From positions 189,186 to 253,185 of the forward strand of contig NZ_PQCD01000022.1 of assembly GCF_002964705.1 (NCBI RefSeq): DNA of 64,000 bases. The letters are read 5' to 3'. The stretch is from Pseudoalteromonas sp. T1lg75. GTDB lineage: Bacteria; Pseudomonadota; Gammaproteobacteria; Enterobacterales; Alteromonadaceae. Shown here in pieces: positions 54,125 to 63,822 of the stretch. The notes under the pieces were generated by a model, which had not been told where the DNA came from, did not search any database, and was given only the letters and a program-made list of their open reading frames with translations. The first letter of the stretch is position 1, and every line of letters starts with the position of its first letter. The translations under genes were made by a program, and so were the position numbers.

Positions 54125-54152
54125 AAAAAAAGGTCAGCAAGTGTTGCTGACC
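54125..54152 (-). terminator. Terminator after the secreted endonuclease-fold gene
   Basis: A perfect 9-bp stem GGTCAGCAA/TTGCTGACC with a three-base loop is followed on the minus strand by seven T, 77 bases past the stop at 54229. Confidence 0.8.
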
Positions 54153-54228
54153 AAAACTCTGCGCTAGCAATAAAACAAGCTATGAACCTGTTCCCTATAA
54201 ATATAGACCATAATTTGAACAATTACGT

Positions 54229-55449
54229 TTATTCATTTGTAAGTATCTGCACATCCAGCCAAACCAGACGATGGTCCGAAGAGAGCCTCCTGTCGCGCAC
54301 CAATTCATAACCTGCTTCGCCTTTTGCCGGCCAGTAAACGCCGCCTTCGAGCGCACGTAATCCCTGCTTAGAAGGCAGCACATAGTCGGCGCGAGCCTGC
54401 CAACTGGCGGTATAATACTTGGCGTATGACTCGGTTGCCGACTCGGCACCGCCTTTGCTCTGAGGCGTTACACTGCTGTCTACCTTAGGATGCTCTAAGA
54501 CCTGATTAATGGCCGCGGGACGCGCCTTTGGCCCTTGCGGCGCTGCATTTAAATCACCGAGGATCACAAAGCGCCCCGCTCCTTGTAAACCGCCGCGGCG
54601 ACCCTTGTCATCAATAAGGTAATCGGGGACATCCGTAGCGATATAGTCCGCCAATAGCTTAATCTCAGCAAAATTACGCAGACCATTTCTGTCTTCCGGG
54701 CCGTCAAACACAGGCGGCGTTGGATGCGAAGCGAGAATATGCAAACGCTGGCCGTTAATCGTCAATGGAATATCCCAAAACGACTTAGAACTTAGGCGTG
54801 CGGCCTGCCAGGTTTGTTGATCATAGAAGGCTTGGCCGTTCAGTGTAGGGCCCACAGCCCCCGTTTGCGTATGCCAGGGCAAATGTTGGAAGGTTCGCAC
54901 CGCTTCGTTATCGATGGGAAAGCGGCTCAACAACAGCATGCCGTATTGGCCGGGATAAAAGCCAAAACCATAGGCATCACCGGCTATGCCGCTTTTTTTG
55001 CCATCCCCATCAAAATCAAACTCACTGGCAACCCCGGTATTCACTGGTGCCGCATAGCTGTACTGGTAACTAATTCCCTGATACTCATCATGAGCCTGGC
55101 CGAGGAAATGTTGCTGAAATAACGCTGCATTTTTTTGCCAGTCAGCGGTGAAATCAAATTCATTGAGTAAAATCACATCCGGGCGCACGGCCTGAATAAT
55201 GGTCGCAATATTATGGATTTGTGGGTGAGTGCCCTCGGCCAGTAACTGAGGCAATGGAGACTCGGTGAGTGAGGTAAAGTGTTTACTGTAATTAGAGCCG
55301 TCCATACTCACATTAAAGGTTGCGATGCGTATGCTCGGCGCTGACTGTGAGGCCTGAGATTGAAGCGCCGAAGAGGTGTTGGCGCTCACAGCGCCAGCGC
55401 TGATCAATAACGTGCTGACAAGAGAAAAAGCCCGACATTGTACTTTCAT
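54229..55449 (-). CDS. Secreted endonuclease/exonuclease/phosphatase-family protein
   Basis: A 406-residue exported protein. The start MKVQCRAFSLVST, with GGA seven bases upstream, gives a signal peptide ending near AGAVSA; an earlier in-frame start adds 14 residues. The fold's landmarks are present: IRIATFNVSMDG, the metal-binding glutamate in LLNEFDF, GDLNAAP, and the terminal SDHRLVWLDV with the catalytic histidine. The family includes nucleases, phosphatases and sphingomyelinases. The substrate cannot be assigned, but extracellular phosphodiesterase or phosphatase activity is likely. It is monocistronic. Confidence 0.85.
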   Translation of the reverse strand: MKVQCRAFSLVSTLLISAGAVSANTSSALQSQASQSAPSIRIATFNVSMDGSNYSKHFTSLTESPLPQLLAEGTHPQIHNIATIIQAVRPDVILLNEFDFTADWQKNAALFQQHFLGQAHDEYQGISYQYSYAAPVNTGVASEFDFDGDGKKSGIAGDAYGFGFYPGQYGMLLLSRFPIDNEAVRTFQHLPWHTQTGAVGPTLNGQAFYDQQTWQAARLSSKSFWDIPLTINGQRLHILASHPTPPVFDGPEDRNGLRNFAEIKLLADYIATDVPDYLIDDKGRRGGLQGAGRFVILGDLNAAPQGPKARPAAINQVLEHPKVDSSVTPQSKGGAESATESYAKYYTASWQARADYVLPSKQGLRALEGGVYWPAKGEAGYELVRDRRLSSDHRLVWLDVQILTNE

Positions 55450-55561
55450 ACTGGGTTCCATATAAGCTGACGAAAGAAGGCTTGTACCCATGAAACTATT
55501 AAAATTGGTACAAGGCCATTATGGTAGCAGCTAAGGCTTTGACTTTGTAATTAAAAGAGGT

Positions 55562-55590
55562 AAAAAAACCGAGCAGTTGCTCGGTTTTTA
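55562..55590 (-). terminator. Terminator after purK
   Basis: The stem AAAAACCGAGCA/TGCTCGGTTTTT with a two-base loop and a U-run lies 21 bases past the purK stop. Confidence 0.85.
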
Positions 55591-55611
55591 TGGATTCACC
55601 TAAATTATCGC

Positions 55612-56751
55612 TTAATTTAGAATAAGTCGCTGAGCCATGGCTGCAACCCCAGGATAATGCTCCTCGGGAAGGTGCTCTGCTAACTCTGCCAGGCGCTGAC
55701 CCAGAGCATGCAAGGTATCTGCACTGACATTAATATGACCCATCTTACGACCCGGCTTCACACCCTTGCCATACCAATGGCTACGGGTTTGTGCAACGCT
55801 TAGCACCTCGGCCGGAATAGCCGCCTGACCCAGCACATTGATCATCGCACTTGGGCGCAATAACTCGGTATCGCCTAAAGGAAGACCGGCTACGGCACGC
55901 ACATGGTTTTCAAACTGACAGCTGTAGGCACCCTGTTGCGTCCAGTGCCCTGAGTTGTGCACGCGAGGGGCTATTTCGTTAACGAGAAGCTGGCCGTCGA
56001 CGTCGAAGAACTCAATGGCCAATACCCCAACATAGTCAAGCTCATTAGCCAATTTGCGATAGGCATCAATGGCTTGCTGCTGCACACTGTCATTTACCAA
56101 ACCGGCCACCGACAGAGTCAGTACACCATTGGTATGTTCGTTTTCGGTTACCGGATAGATGGCCAGGTTGCCTTGGTGGTCTCGGGCACCAATCACAGAT
56201 ACTTCGCGCTCAAACGGGATCATCTTTTCGCAAATAATGCTGTGATGCGCATCCTTTTGTAAAAACTCGACCATTTCAGCCCAGATAGTGTCCGCATCCG
56301 CGGCGTCTTTTAGGCGCCATTGACCCTTACCATCGTATCCCGCTTGACAGGTTTTAATCACCAAAGGTAACGACAACTCGGTGATGGCTTTATCGAAGTG
56401 GCTGCGCTCGGTTACCAACACATAAGGTGCGCTCGGAACACCGGCACGCTCCAACAAGGCTTTCTCTTTGGCACGATCACCACCACAGGCAATGGCCTCT
56501 TTCCCTGGGAAGAACTTACCACTTTGCTCACACAGGGCTAATACATCAGCAGGAATGTGTTCGAATTCGGCGGTAATGCGTTCGCTCTCGGCAATCGCCT
56601 GCTCCAGTGTTAAGCCATAATTTTCACCTGTAACAGGGTGAACGACCTGCTTTGACCCTACATCATAGGCATAGATATGAATATCCAAGGGGGCACCAAC
56701 CAGCGCCATCATTCTCGCTAACTGTCCGGCCCCAAGCACTAACATTTTCAT
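55612..56751 (-). CDS. purK: N5-carboxyaminoimidazole ribonucleotide synthase
   Basis: An ATP-grasp enzyme that converts AIR, bicarbonate and ATP to N5-CAIR in purine synthesis. The N-terminus MKMLVLGAGQLARMM is the family start, and KTCQAGYDGKGQW forms part of the ATP-binding loop. NEIAPRVHNSGHWTQ is the conserved active-site stretch. The 379 residues fall in the usual range. It follows purE by 13 bases and ends the operon. Confidence 0.97.
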   Translation of the reverse strand: MKMLVLGAGQLARMMALVGAPLDIHIYAYDVGSKQVVHPVTGENYGLTLEQAIAESERITAEFEHIPADVLALCEQSGKFFPGKEAIACGGDRAKEKALLERAGVPSAPYVLVTERSHFDKAITELSLPLVIKTCQAGYDGKGQWRLKDAADADTIWAEMVEFLQKDAHHSIICEKMIPFEREVSVIGARDHQGNLAIYPVTENEHTNGVLTLSVAGLVNDSVQQQAIDAYRKLANELDYVGVLAIEFFDVDGQLLVNEIAPRVHNSGHWTQQGAYSCQFENHVRAVAGLPLGDTELLRPSAMINVLGQAAIPAEVLSVAQTRSHWYGKGVKPGRKMGHINVSADTLHALGQRLAELAEHLPEEHYPGVAAMAQRLILN

Positions 56752-56764
56752 TGAAGCCTACCCC

Positions 56765-57247
56765 TTATTCAGCTGGGTTAGGGTTAGCTAAAACGGTATC
56801 GGTTTGCTCTTTGCGGAAAGCATCGATTTTTGCCAATAACTCTGGCTGCTGACAACCTAAGATTTGTGCCGCTAACAAACCGGCATTGGCGGCACCCGGA
56901 TCACCAATGGCTAAGGTGCCCACGGCTACGCCCTTAGGCATTTGGCAAATAGATAGCAAGGAATCAACACCGTTTAGGGCTTTAGATTTTACCGGTACGC
57001 CTAATACAGGCAATGAAGTGAAGGCAGCAGCCATACCCGGTAGGTGAGCCGCACCGCCGGCACCGGCGATAATGACCTTGATGCCACGCTCGGCAGCCGA
57101 TGAGGCATAGTCTGCCAATAATTGAGGAGTACGGTGTGCCGATACCACCTTGGTTTCATAGTCAATGCCAAATTTATCCAACATATCCGCTGCATGTTGC
57201 ATAGTGGGCCAATCAGACTTGGAACCCATAATAATACCTACTTTCAT
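56765..57247 (-). CDS. purE: N5-CAIR mutase
   Basis: PurE moves the carboxyl group of N5-CAIR to give CAIR, directly after PurK in purine biosynthesis. The start [13 protein letters not shown], with GAGGAG five bases upstream, gives 160 residues; a start six codons earlier is rejected. [11 protein letters not shown] and SAHRTP form the nucleotide site and identify the class I (bacterial) enzyme. purE is first in the purEK operon. A -10 TATAAT lies at 57376-57381 but I could not find a matching -35 or a PurR box. Confidence 0.97.
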   Translation of the reverse strand: MKVGIIMGSKSDWPTMQHAADMLDKFGIDYETKVVSAHRTPQLLADYASSAAERGIKVIIAGAGGAAHLPGMAAAFTSLPVLGVPVKSKALNGVDSLLSICQMPKGVAVGTLAIGDPGAANAGLLAAQILGCQQPELLAKIDAFRKEQTDTVLANPNPAE

Positions 57248-57428
57248 TGTTACTCCTCGGGTCAATAACGATACTAGTTTAACTGCAGTTTACCCGCGCC
57301 GGCGCCAAGCACAATTGACTTGAGGGGTACGCCAGCACACCGCGGTTGGCCATTTGCCAACATAAGTTGCGGCGCATTATACAAAAAAGCCAGCTAAAAA
57401 GCATGCCAAGTTGGCGGATAAAATGGTG

Positions 57429-57641
57429 TTATCCGGACTTGCTATTTTGACCCGATGCGTTAGCGTCTCGCCACGCCCTTAGCGTCTCTTTGGGGCCTAA
57501 AATAAGCGTCAAGAGGGTTAAGCCGCCAGGCAGTAAAATTGCTTTGAGTATAGGACCTAGGATATAACTATAAAAAATGATAAATGGCATAAATAAGATA
57601 TAGCCAAAAGCCCAGGTGGCAAGGTTAGTAATTGATTTCAT
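57429..57641 (-). CDS. Small membrane protein divergent from a TetR gene
   Basis: A 70-residue protein (start MKSITNLATW, with AAGGAA six bases upstream) having two hydrophobic segments at about 6-25 and 29-48 and a polar tail KETLRAWRDANASGQ. No family is recognised. Its promoter region holds two identical palindromes shared with the divergent TetR gene, so it is the likely target of that regulator. Small membrane proteins beside TetR regulators can be efflux accessories or stress proteins, but nothing here shows which. Confidence 0.7.
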   Translation of the reverse strand: MKSITNLATWAFGYILFMPFIIFYSYILGPILKAILLPGGLTLLTLILGPKETLRAWRDANASGQNSKSG

Positions 57642-57667
57642 GCTGTTTTCCTTAACGATTTTAAAAT

Positions 57668-57701
57668 TGAGCGCGCTCATTATAATTATTGAGCGCGCTC
57701 A
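57668..57701. promoter_or_regulatory. Double TetR operator
   Basis: The 12-base palindrome TGAGCGCGCTCA occurs twice (57668-57679 and 57690-57701), 22 bases centre to centre, or two turns of the helix. The AT-rich spacer carries TATAAT-like -10 sequences on both strands. It lies between the divergent small membrane protein and TetR genes. Confidence 0.8.
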
Positions 57702-57726
57702 TTTCTAGTTTTAAAACAGGTGTTTT

Positions 57727-58266
57727 GTGAGCGATAAAGAAGTAACAAGCAAAAAACAATTAACTCGCGAACGTATCATGAGTGCGGCCTGGCGATTATT
57801 TCAGGAGCGCGGTTTTGCAGCTACTTCTACACGCGATATCGCCAAAACTGCCCAGGTTGCCAACGGCACCCTATTCACCCACTTTGAAAATAAAGATGAT
57901 TTGCTGCGCCAGCTGATGCTGATGCACATCGATGAGGTAATTGCCAAGGCCAAGCATGAGGATACGTTTGAACAGCCAAAGTTGAAAATGCGCCACTATG
58001 CACAACATCTCTATCGGTTTTATCTGCAGCACATCGAATTCAGTAAGTCTTTATTGCAAGGCTTGGTATGGCAAGGCGCGTTTTTTAGTGCGCAAATGGA
58101 AGAGTTTAAAAAGCTGTTATTCGATGGTACTCGGCAATATGACGAGGTGCGGGCCGCTGCCATGATGGATTGCTACTTTATGACCCTGATTGAAGGGCTT
58201 AACAGTGAGCGGCCGGATGTCTCCACCCTGGTTCGCCGTTTGAGTGCCAAAATAGCCTTGTTATAA
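57727..58266 (+). CDS. TetR-family transcriptional regulator
   Basis: A 179-residue TetR-type regulator starting at GTG. The helix-turn-helix occupies about residues 13-60 (RERIMSAAWRLFQERGFAATSTRDIAKTAQVANGTLFTHFENKDDL pattern, split as helices 1-3). The rest is the ligand-binding and dimer domain, which differs among relatives, so the inducer is unknown. The paired palindromes just upstream imply autoregulation and control of the divergent small membrane protein. Confidence 0.92.
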   Translation: MSDKEVTSKKQLTRERIMSAAWRLFQERGFAATSTRDIAKTAQVANGTLFTHFENKDDLLRQLMLMHIDEVIAKAKHEDTFEQPKLKMRHYAQHLYRFYLQHIEFSKSLLQGLVWQGAFFSAQMEEFKKLLFDGTRQYDEVRAAAMMDCYFMTLIEGLNSERPDVSTLVRRLSAKIALL

Positions 58267-58288
58267 AATGCGGCTCTGCGCTTTGGCG

Positions 58289-58789
58289 CTAACCCTTGGT
58301 CGTTCTGAGTTCCGCGCCGTGCCAAATTAGCTGGTAGCGGCTTTCTGTTACGAAGGAAAAACCAAGGCGTTGTAATAGCCTTATGCTGCGCAGGTTGTCC
58401 CTGTGAACCAGGGCTTCCACAGCCGTCACCCTCCCTCCCATATATTGCTCCCCGTGCGATAGCAGCAAAGACAAAGCGTGATACATCAACCCCTTACCCC
58501 AAAACGAGGGGTGAAGTTCGTAGCCTAGTTTTGCCACCTGGGTATGGGCGTCATAAATCCCACAACTGCCGATCAGTTGCCCTTGATGCATGATGGCCAT
58601 ACGCACGCCCTCGCCCGTTAGAAAGAGCTCAATATCCCCTTGAATAATGTCTCGCACCTGCTGTTTTGAGGGCATGGCATAATCGTTGTAACGCACTACC
58701 TCGGGGTGTGTGAGTAACGCATAGAGATCTGGCGCATCTTTGTGACATATAGGACGCAGTGTCACCGAGCCTTCTGGGCAATCAATCAT
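58289..58789 (-). CDS. GNAT-family N-acetyltransferase (RimJ/RimL-like)
   Basis: A 166-residue acetyltransferase. VTLRPICHKDAPDLYALL at the start and the acetyl-CoA site region PSFWGKGLMYHAL (near residue 95), followed by NLRSIRLLQRLGF, match the RimJ/RimL-type GNAT fold. The acceptor may be a protein N-terminus or a small molecule. It converges with the TetR gene, 22 bases away, and appears unlinked in function. Confidence 0.88.
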   Translation of the reverse strand: MIDCPEGSVTLRPICHKDAPDLYALLTHPEVVRYNDYAMPSKQQVRDIIQGDIELFLTGEGVRMAIMHQGQLIGSCGIYDAHTQVAKLGYELHPSFWGKGLMYHALSLLLSHGEQYMGGRVTAVEALVHRDNLRSIRLLQRLGFSFVTESRYQLIWHGAELRTTKG

Positions 58790-58869
58790 TAAACTTGAGG
58801 AGCGGAGGTTGAGTTGTGGAATTATTGCCTTAAACTAGCGCTATCGGCAAGTTTAAAAATGACAACAGC

Positions 58870-59076
58870 ATGAGCCAAGAACAATTTATCATGGTCCCTC
58901 CCACCACCACAGTGTACTGCCCACAGCGTGGCGAGGGATGGACGCTAACGGGGATTACAGGTATCGATGAATATACCTCGGTGATGTTCGATGGGGTGCG
59001 TTATACCCTGTCGGCCAGGGAAATCGTCGAGCAACTGCTGCCTAATCAGCAAGCGCGCGAACAAGCGGGCAGCTAA
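58870..59076 (+). CDS. Conserved-looking small protein, unknown function
   Basis: A 68-residue soluble protein, MSQEQFIMVPPTTTVYCPQR at the start, with a beta-rich middle (GWTLTGITGIDEYTSVMFDG) and an acidic helix at the end. No family is recognised. It is followed after eight bases by a good terminator and is read on its own, which supports it as a real gene. Confidence 0.55.
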   Translation: MSQEQFIMVPPTTTVYCPQRGEGWTLTGITGIDEYTSVMFDGVRYTLSAREIVEQLLPNQQAREQAGS

Positions 59077-59084
59077 GATCAATA

Positions 59085-59110
59085 AAAAAGGGCCTGTCGG
59101 CCCTTTTTTA
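59085..59110. terminator. Bidirectional terminator before htpX
   Basis: The stem AAAAAGGGCC/GGCCCTTTTT with a four-base loop lies between convergent genes. Confidence 0.85.
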
Positions 59111-59119
59111 TTATTACTT

Positions 59120-59980
59120 TTACTTTAATGCGTTGATACGCGCATCCAACGGCGGGTGCGACGCAAACAGTTCGCCGATTGAGCGCCCCGAGGCAATGCC
59201 AAAAGCCATCATTGATCCCTCCAATTGCGACTCGCGATTGCCTTTTAGGCGCTCCAGTGCAGCGCGCATCTTATTGGCGCCCACTAGCTCGGCAGCACCG
59301 CGGTCGGCGGCATATTCACGTTTACGGCTAAAGTAGGCAACAACCACGGATGCCAGTACGCCAAAGAGAATTTGAAACAGCATATCGAATAAGAAATACG
59401 TCCAGCTTGGGCCGCTCTCTTCTTCGTTGCCACTTAGGAAGTTATCCACCACACCGGCTAGCACCTTGGCCAGGAAGATCACAAAGGTATTTACCACGCC
59501 TTGGATCAGTGTCAGGGTCACCATATCGCCATTAGCAACATGCGAAACCTCATGGGCCAGCACCGCCTGGGCTTCATCCTTGGTCATGTTATGGAGCAGA
59601 CCGCTGCTCACCGCGACCAGGGCATTGTTTTTTGAAGGGCCGGTAGCAAAAGCGTTAATTTCCGGGCTATCGTAAATCGCCACCTCGGGCATTTTAATGC
59701 CACGTTGCTGGGCCTGCTCGGCCACGGTAGCCATCAACCATTGCTCTGTATCGGTGCGGGCATGTTCAATCACATAGGCGCCGGTTGAACGCTTGGCTAT
59801 CCATTTAGACATGGCTAAAGAAATAAACGCGCCACCAAAACCAAAGACCGCGGCAATCGTGAGGATCCCGCCCATGCTGCGTGAGGAAATACCAAATACG
59901 GCAAATATAATCGATAACACCACCCCGAGCACCAGCATTACCGCCAGGTTGGTCAATAAAAACAGCACAACACGTTTCAT
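59120..59980 (-). CDS. htpX: Membrane protease HtpX (M48)
   Basis: A zinc metalloprotease that removes damaged membrane proteins. Two N-terminal transmembrane helices (about 4-28 and 36-56) precede the HEVSH motif (H143, E144, H147), and the third zinc ligand lies in REYAADRGA. Two further hydrophobic segments (about 155-180 and 192-213) follow. The 286 residues are close to E. coli (293). A GGAGA box precedes the start. In E. coli it is envelope-stress induced; no sigma-32 or CpxR site could be assigned here, only an imperfect hairpin at 60017-60037. Confidence 0.96.
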   Translation of the reverse strand: MKRVVLFLLTNLAVMLVLGVVLSIIFAVFGISSRSMGGILTIAAVFGFGGAFISLAMSKWIAKRSTGAYVIEHARTDTEQWLMATVAEQAQQRGIKMPEVAIYDSPEINAFATGPSKNNALVAVSSGLLHNMTKDEAQAVLAHEVSHVANGDMVTLTLIQGVVNTFVIFLAKVLAGVVDNFLSGNEEESGPSWTYFLFDMLFQILFGVLASVVVAYFSRKREYAADRGAAELVGANKMRAALERLKGNRESQLEGSMMAFGIASGRSIGELFASHPPLDARINALK

Positions 59981-60165
59981 ACTTCATTCTCCAATCGAGT
60001 AAGATTATTCATTAGGGGTCCTCCCTTAGGGTTGACCTTGACCCATAATGGATAGCATCACTCTGGCCATGAGTTCTATATATAGGCTAACTACGGCGGC
60101 ATCAAGAGATAGTTTTATGAACATTTGTAAAGAGTTGTTACAGGGCGCGGGGTTGTATTGAGGCG

Positions 60166-60846
60166 CTAGCGCAGCGCCAACACATCCAACAAAGCACCAT
60201 GAATGCGCAGTTTTGGCGTCCCTTCGCTGTATGGGCTCTCGGCCAACATGGGTACCGGCAAACGTGCCTTTAAAGTCGCCAGATTAGCATCGTACTGTGC
60301 CATTTCTGGGTCTACCTGATTGGCAATCCAACCCGCTACCTCAACGCCACTCTGTTGTAAAGAAGCCATGGTTAACAAGGCATGATTTAAACAGCCGAGT
60401 TTCATGCCCACCACCAGGATCACGGGCAGATTTACCGCTGCCACCCAGTCACTGAGTAATTCCTGGTCGTTAATCGGTAACAGCCAACCACCGGCCCCCT
60501 CGGTGAGCAAAAGATCTGTGTCCAAGGCACGGATCTCATCATAGGCCCGGTTTAGCTTAGCCATGGTGATCTGCTCTCCCTGCTGGGCCGCGGCAATATG
60601 GGGAGCTATGGGCGGCTCATAAATAAAGGGGTTCACCTGCTCATACAAAGCCTGAGTATTGCCGCTTTCGATTAACGTTAGGGCATCGGTGTTTACCAGA
60701 CGACCAAAGGCCTGCTCGGCACCGGCGGCGATAGGTTTAAAGCCTAAGGCCTTGCGTTTATGTTGTACCGCCAGTTTAAGCAACAGGCTGGTCACATGGG
60801 TTTTCCCGGCATCCGTGTCCGTGGCGGTAATAAAAAATTGCTTCAT
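60166..60846 (-). CDS. bioD: Dethiobiotin synthetase
   Basis: Forms dethiobiotin from 7,8-diaminononanoate, CO2 and ATP. The P-loop TATDTDAGKTHVTSLL at the N-terminus and LTEGAGGWLLPI (near residue 113) are diagnostic. The 226 residues match E. coli BioD (225). Its start overlaps the bioC stop by four bases, and it is last in bioBFCD. Confidence 0.96.
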   Translation of the reverse strand: MKQFFITATDTDAGKTHVTSLLLKLAVQHKRKALGFKPIAAGAEQAFGRLVNTDALTLIESGNTQALYEQVNPFIYEPPIAPHIAAAQQGEQITMAKLNRAYDEIRALDTDLLLTEGAGGWLLPINDQELLSDWVAAVNLPVILVVGMKLGCLNHALLTMASLQQSGVEVAGWIANQVDPEMAQYDANLATLKARLPVPMLAESPYSEGTPKLRIHGALLDVLALR

Positions 60847-61586
60847 TTGATAAGTTCCAAAAAGACCACGTTATAACTGAGGGCAACCTCTGAGTTATCG
60901 CCCCCTAGGCACTGCAATATTTGCGCATACTCGCCTTTACTCAGTGCCCTGTGACCCTGCTCTGCACTGTTTGCACCTATGGCAGACAGGCTTTTTAGGG
61001 CTTCCTTGGCACTTGCATAGGTGTCAAACAAGGACAACTCCTGCTGCCAATTGACCTGGAAGCCGGCATTGTGCGCTGAACCTAGTATGTCTTCAAAGCT
61101 AGCGAAGTGATTAATCGCCGCTCTCCCTATACTGGCAAACGCCGTTTTTACCTCACCCAAAGAGCCGGCGGCAACAATGGCCAGGTAGGCACGCCCCTTG
61201 GGTTTAAGCACGCGATAAAGCTCGGCCAGGGCGATGTTTAAATCACTGGACCACTGCATGGCAAAATTGCTGAACACAGTGTCCAAGCTGTTCCCATGCA
61301 GAGGAAGCGCATCCATATCGGCGCAGAGCTTAACGCTAGGTGTGTGTATTTGCGCGAGCATCGAGGGTGATAAATCAAGGGCTAGCAAAGTATCGCTTTG
61401 TGCCGCAAGGGCCGCACTGTTAACGCCGGGCCCCGCCCCTAAATCCAAACACAGCCCTAATGGCCGTAGTGCTAGATGTGCCAACAGCACCTCGCTGGCA
61501 CTGGCCTGTACGCGGGCGTGATGCTGATAACGACACGCCGCCTTAGAAAAGTGCGATTGGGTTTGTTGCTTTAACGCCACGCTCAT
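60843..61586 (-). CDS. bioC: Malonyl-ACP O-methyltransferase
   Basis: A SAM-dependent methyltransferase that masks malonyl-ACP so that the fatty-acid machinery can build the pimeloyl chain. The SAM motif LDLGAGPGVNSAAL lies near residue 47 and LALDLSPSMLAQ follows. The 247 residues match E. coli (251). It overlaps bioF by four bases and bioD by four bases, so the three are translationally coupled. No bioH is present; the demethylating esterase must be elsewhere. Confidence 0.94.
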   Translation of the reverse strand: MSVALKQQTQSHFSKAACRYQHHARVQASASEVLLAHLALRPLGLCLDLGAGPGVNSAALAAQSDTLLALDLSPSMLAQIHTPSVKLCADMDALPLHGNSLDTVFSNFAMQWSSDLNIALAELYRVLKPKGRAYLAIVAAGSLGEVKTAFASIGRAAINHFASFEDILGSAHNAGFQVNWQQELSLFDTYASAKEALKSLSAIGANSAEQGHRALSKGEYAQILQCLGGDNSEVALSYNVVFLELIK

Positions 61587-62710
61587 CGACAGGACTCCAG
61601 GGCCTTGACCAGGGTGTCTATGTCCCGCTCTTGATGGGCCGCGGTCAAGGTGATACGTAAACGCGCGGTATTATGAGCAACCGTAGGCGGGCGAATGGCA
61701 CTGAGCCAGATCCCCTGCTCACGTAAATCGGTTTGCATCTGCAAAGCGCTTTCGCTGTCACCCACTATCAGCGGCTGTATCGGCGTTTGCGACTCCATTA
61801 GTGCCAAAGACGACTGCGCGCACCGCTCTCTAAAATACGTGATATTTCGTTGCAATTGCTGACGCTGCACATTCGCATCAAGCAATTGCGTCAAACGCTG
61901 CTCGGTAATGGCACACTGCATGGGCGAGATAGAGGTGGAATAAATGTAGTCTCTATTGCCCTGCAGCAGTAGCTCTATCACGGACGTAGATGCCAACACC
62001 ACGGCGCCATTGCTGGCCAGAGCCTTACCGAAGGTGATCACCAGAATATCCGGACGGGTTTTGCGCTCGAGTGCCGAGCCTAAGCCGTCACCGAGTACAC
62101 CAAAACCATGGGCGTCATCAAGCATAAACCAGGCATCATGGGCACGACATAGGGCATCAATCTCACCGACCGGCGCACAATCCCCGTCCATCGAAAATAC
62201 CCCTTCACTGACCACCAGCTTATTTCGAGCTTTAGACTTAGTGAGACGAGCCTGTAAGTGGCTCATATTGTTGTGATTAAAACGCTGCATGGCGGCGTTG
62301 GCCTGCAGGCCGCCGTCGATCAAGCTGGCATGATTAAGCTTATCCTGCACTATCAGGCCATCATTACTCTCGGCAAACAGGGCTTTTAACACACTGATAT
62401 TGGCGCTAAAGCCACTGGGAAAAAGCATGGCGCTTTGGTAGCCAAGCAGATCGCAAAACTGCTTTTCCAACACTTGATGACAGCGCTGATAGCCGGTCAC
62501 CAAGGGCGAACTGTGAGAACCGGAACGGGCCTCTAGCTCATTCAGGGGCAGATCCCCTAGGGCAAGGTAGTCGTTCGAAGCAAAGTTAAGGTAGTCGCTC
62601 CCCTGCACCCGAATGCTGCGGGCACTGACTTCTTCTACCAGTACACGACGGCGCAACAAATGTTGCTGCCGCCTTGCATTTAATGCGTCTTGTATGTAGT
62701 CAAACGCCAT
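61583..62710 (-). CDS. bioF: 8-amino-7-oxononanoate synthase
   Basis: A PLP enzyme that joins pimeloyl-ACP and alanine. The PLP lysine is K229 in VITFGKALAS, and LDDAHGFGVLG (197-207) holds the cofactor-binding aspartate and histidine. The 375 residues compare with 384 in E. coli. Its start directly follows the bioB stop with no gap, and its end overlaps bioC. Confidence 0.95.
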   Translation of the reverse strand: MAFDYIQDALNARRQQHLLRRRVLVEEVSARSIRVQGSDYLNFASNDYLALGDLPLNELEARSGSHSSPLVTGYQRCHQVLEKQFCDLLGYQSAMLFPSGFSANISVLKALFAESNDGLIVQDKLNHASLIDGGLQANAAMQRFNHNNMSHLQARLTKSKARNKLVVSEGVFSMDGDCAPVGEIDALCRAHDAWFMLDDAHGFGVLGDGLGSALERKTRPDILVITFGKALASNGAVVLASTSVIELLLQGNRDYIYSTSISPMQCAITEQRLTQLLDANVQRQQLQRNITYFRERCAQSSLALMESQTPIQPLIVGDSESALQMQTDLREQGIWLSAIRPPTVAHNTARLRITLTAAHQERDIDTLVKALESCR

Positions 62711-63754
62711 TTATTTTGCTTCGTAGAACAGCTCGGACTCGGCCTTATCGGCAATCGCCGAGCTCAGTGATGCCTCATAGGCTTCATCTGAATAGTCTTC
62801 GCCCTGAGCCGGACGCATGCCTAACTTGCGAATTAGGTTCATATCCGTATCCGCTTCCGGGTTGTCCGTGGTCAGTAACTTGTCACCATAGAAAATCGAG
62901 TTCGCACCGGCGAAGAAACACATGCTTTGCATCTGCTCGTTCATGGCCGTACGACCGGCAGATAAACGAACATAACTCTTCGGCATCATGATACGCGCCA
63001 CGGCAATGGTACGAACAAATTCAAAGTGATCCAGGTCGTCAACATTTTCCAGTGGCGTTCCCTTCACCTTTACCAACATATTGATCGGCACACTTTCCGG
63101 CTGTTTTGGCAGGTTAGCAAGCTGGATCAGTAGGCCGTATCTGTCCTTAGCCTGCTCGCCCATGCCAACAATACCGCCCGAACACACCTTCATGCCGGCA
63201 TCGCGAACATGGTCTAAGGTGTCTAGACGGTCTTGGTAGGTACGTGTAGTGATGATCTGCTGGTAATACTCGGGTGAGGTATCCAGGTTGTGGTTGTAGT
63301 AATCCAAACCCGCGTCACGCAATTGGTGAGCTTTGTCGTTATCCAGCATGCCCAGAGTCATGCAAGTTTCAAGGCCAAGCTCCTTAACCTCACGAACCAT
63401 TTTCTCGATGTAAGGCATATCGCGGTCTTTAGGATCGGACCACGCGGCGCCCATACAAAAACGGGTCGCGCCCTTTTGTTTTGCTAAACGGGCCTGCTCA
63501 ACCACCTTTTCCACTTCCATCAAGCGTTCACGCTCTAAGTCGGTTTTATAATGGCCGGATTGAGGACAATATTTGCAGTCTTCTGGACACGCACCGGTTT
63601 TAATCGATAGCAGGGTCGAGATCTGAACCTCATTGGGGTTAAAGTGCTGCCTATGAATACTCGCCGCTTTAAACAGTAGATCGTTAAACGGCATTTCAAA
63701 AAGGGCTTTTACTTGTTCATGAGTCCAGTTATGGCGAATTTCGGCCTGTTGCAT
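62711..63754 (-). CDS. bioB: Biotin synthase
   Basis: A radical-SAM enzyme that inserts sulfur into dethiobiotin. The 4Fe-4S cysteines are C56, C60 and C63 ([10 protein letters not shown]), and the 2Fe-2S ligands lie further along, with the conserved arginine in [12 protein letters not shown]. The 347 residues match E. coli (346). It is first in bioBFCD, divergent from bioA over a 95-base gap with an apparent BirA site. Confidence 0.97.
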   Translation of the reverse strand: MQQAEIRHNWTHEQVKALFEMPFNDLLFKAASIHRQHFNPNEVQISTLLSIKTGACPEDCKYCPQSGHYKTDLERERLMEVEKVVEQARLAKQKGATRFCMGAAWSDPKDRDMPYIEKMVREVKELGLETCMTLGMLDNDKAHQLRDAGLDYYNHNLDTSPEYYQQIITTRTYQDRLDTLDHVRDAGMKVCSGGIVGMGEQAKDRYGLLIQLANLPKQPESVPINMLVKVKGTPLENVDDLDHFEFVRTIAVARIMMPKSYVRLSAGRTAMNEQMQSMCFFAGANSIFYGDKLLTTDNPEADTDMNLIRKLGMRPAQGEDYSDEAYEASLSSAIADKAESELFYEAK

Positions 63755-63794
63755 GGGGTTCTCTTTATTATCGACGGTAAACTTATTTTGTATC

Positions 63795-63822
63795 AGTCTA
63801 CGAGTTGCCTTAGTATTGTCAA
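63795..63822 (-). promoter_or_regulatory. Predicted bioB promoter
   Basis: On the minus strand a perfect -35 TTGACA (63817-63822) and a -10 TAGACT (63795-63800) are spaced by 16 bases, about 40 bases before bioB. Confidence 0.55.

Noticed and set aside
57266..57428. PurR operator before purE
   Set aside because: A TATAAT is present, but no sequence close to the PurR palindrome could be found.
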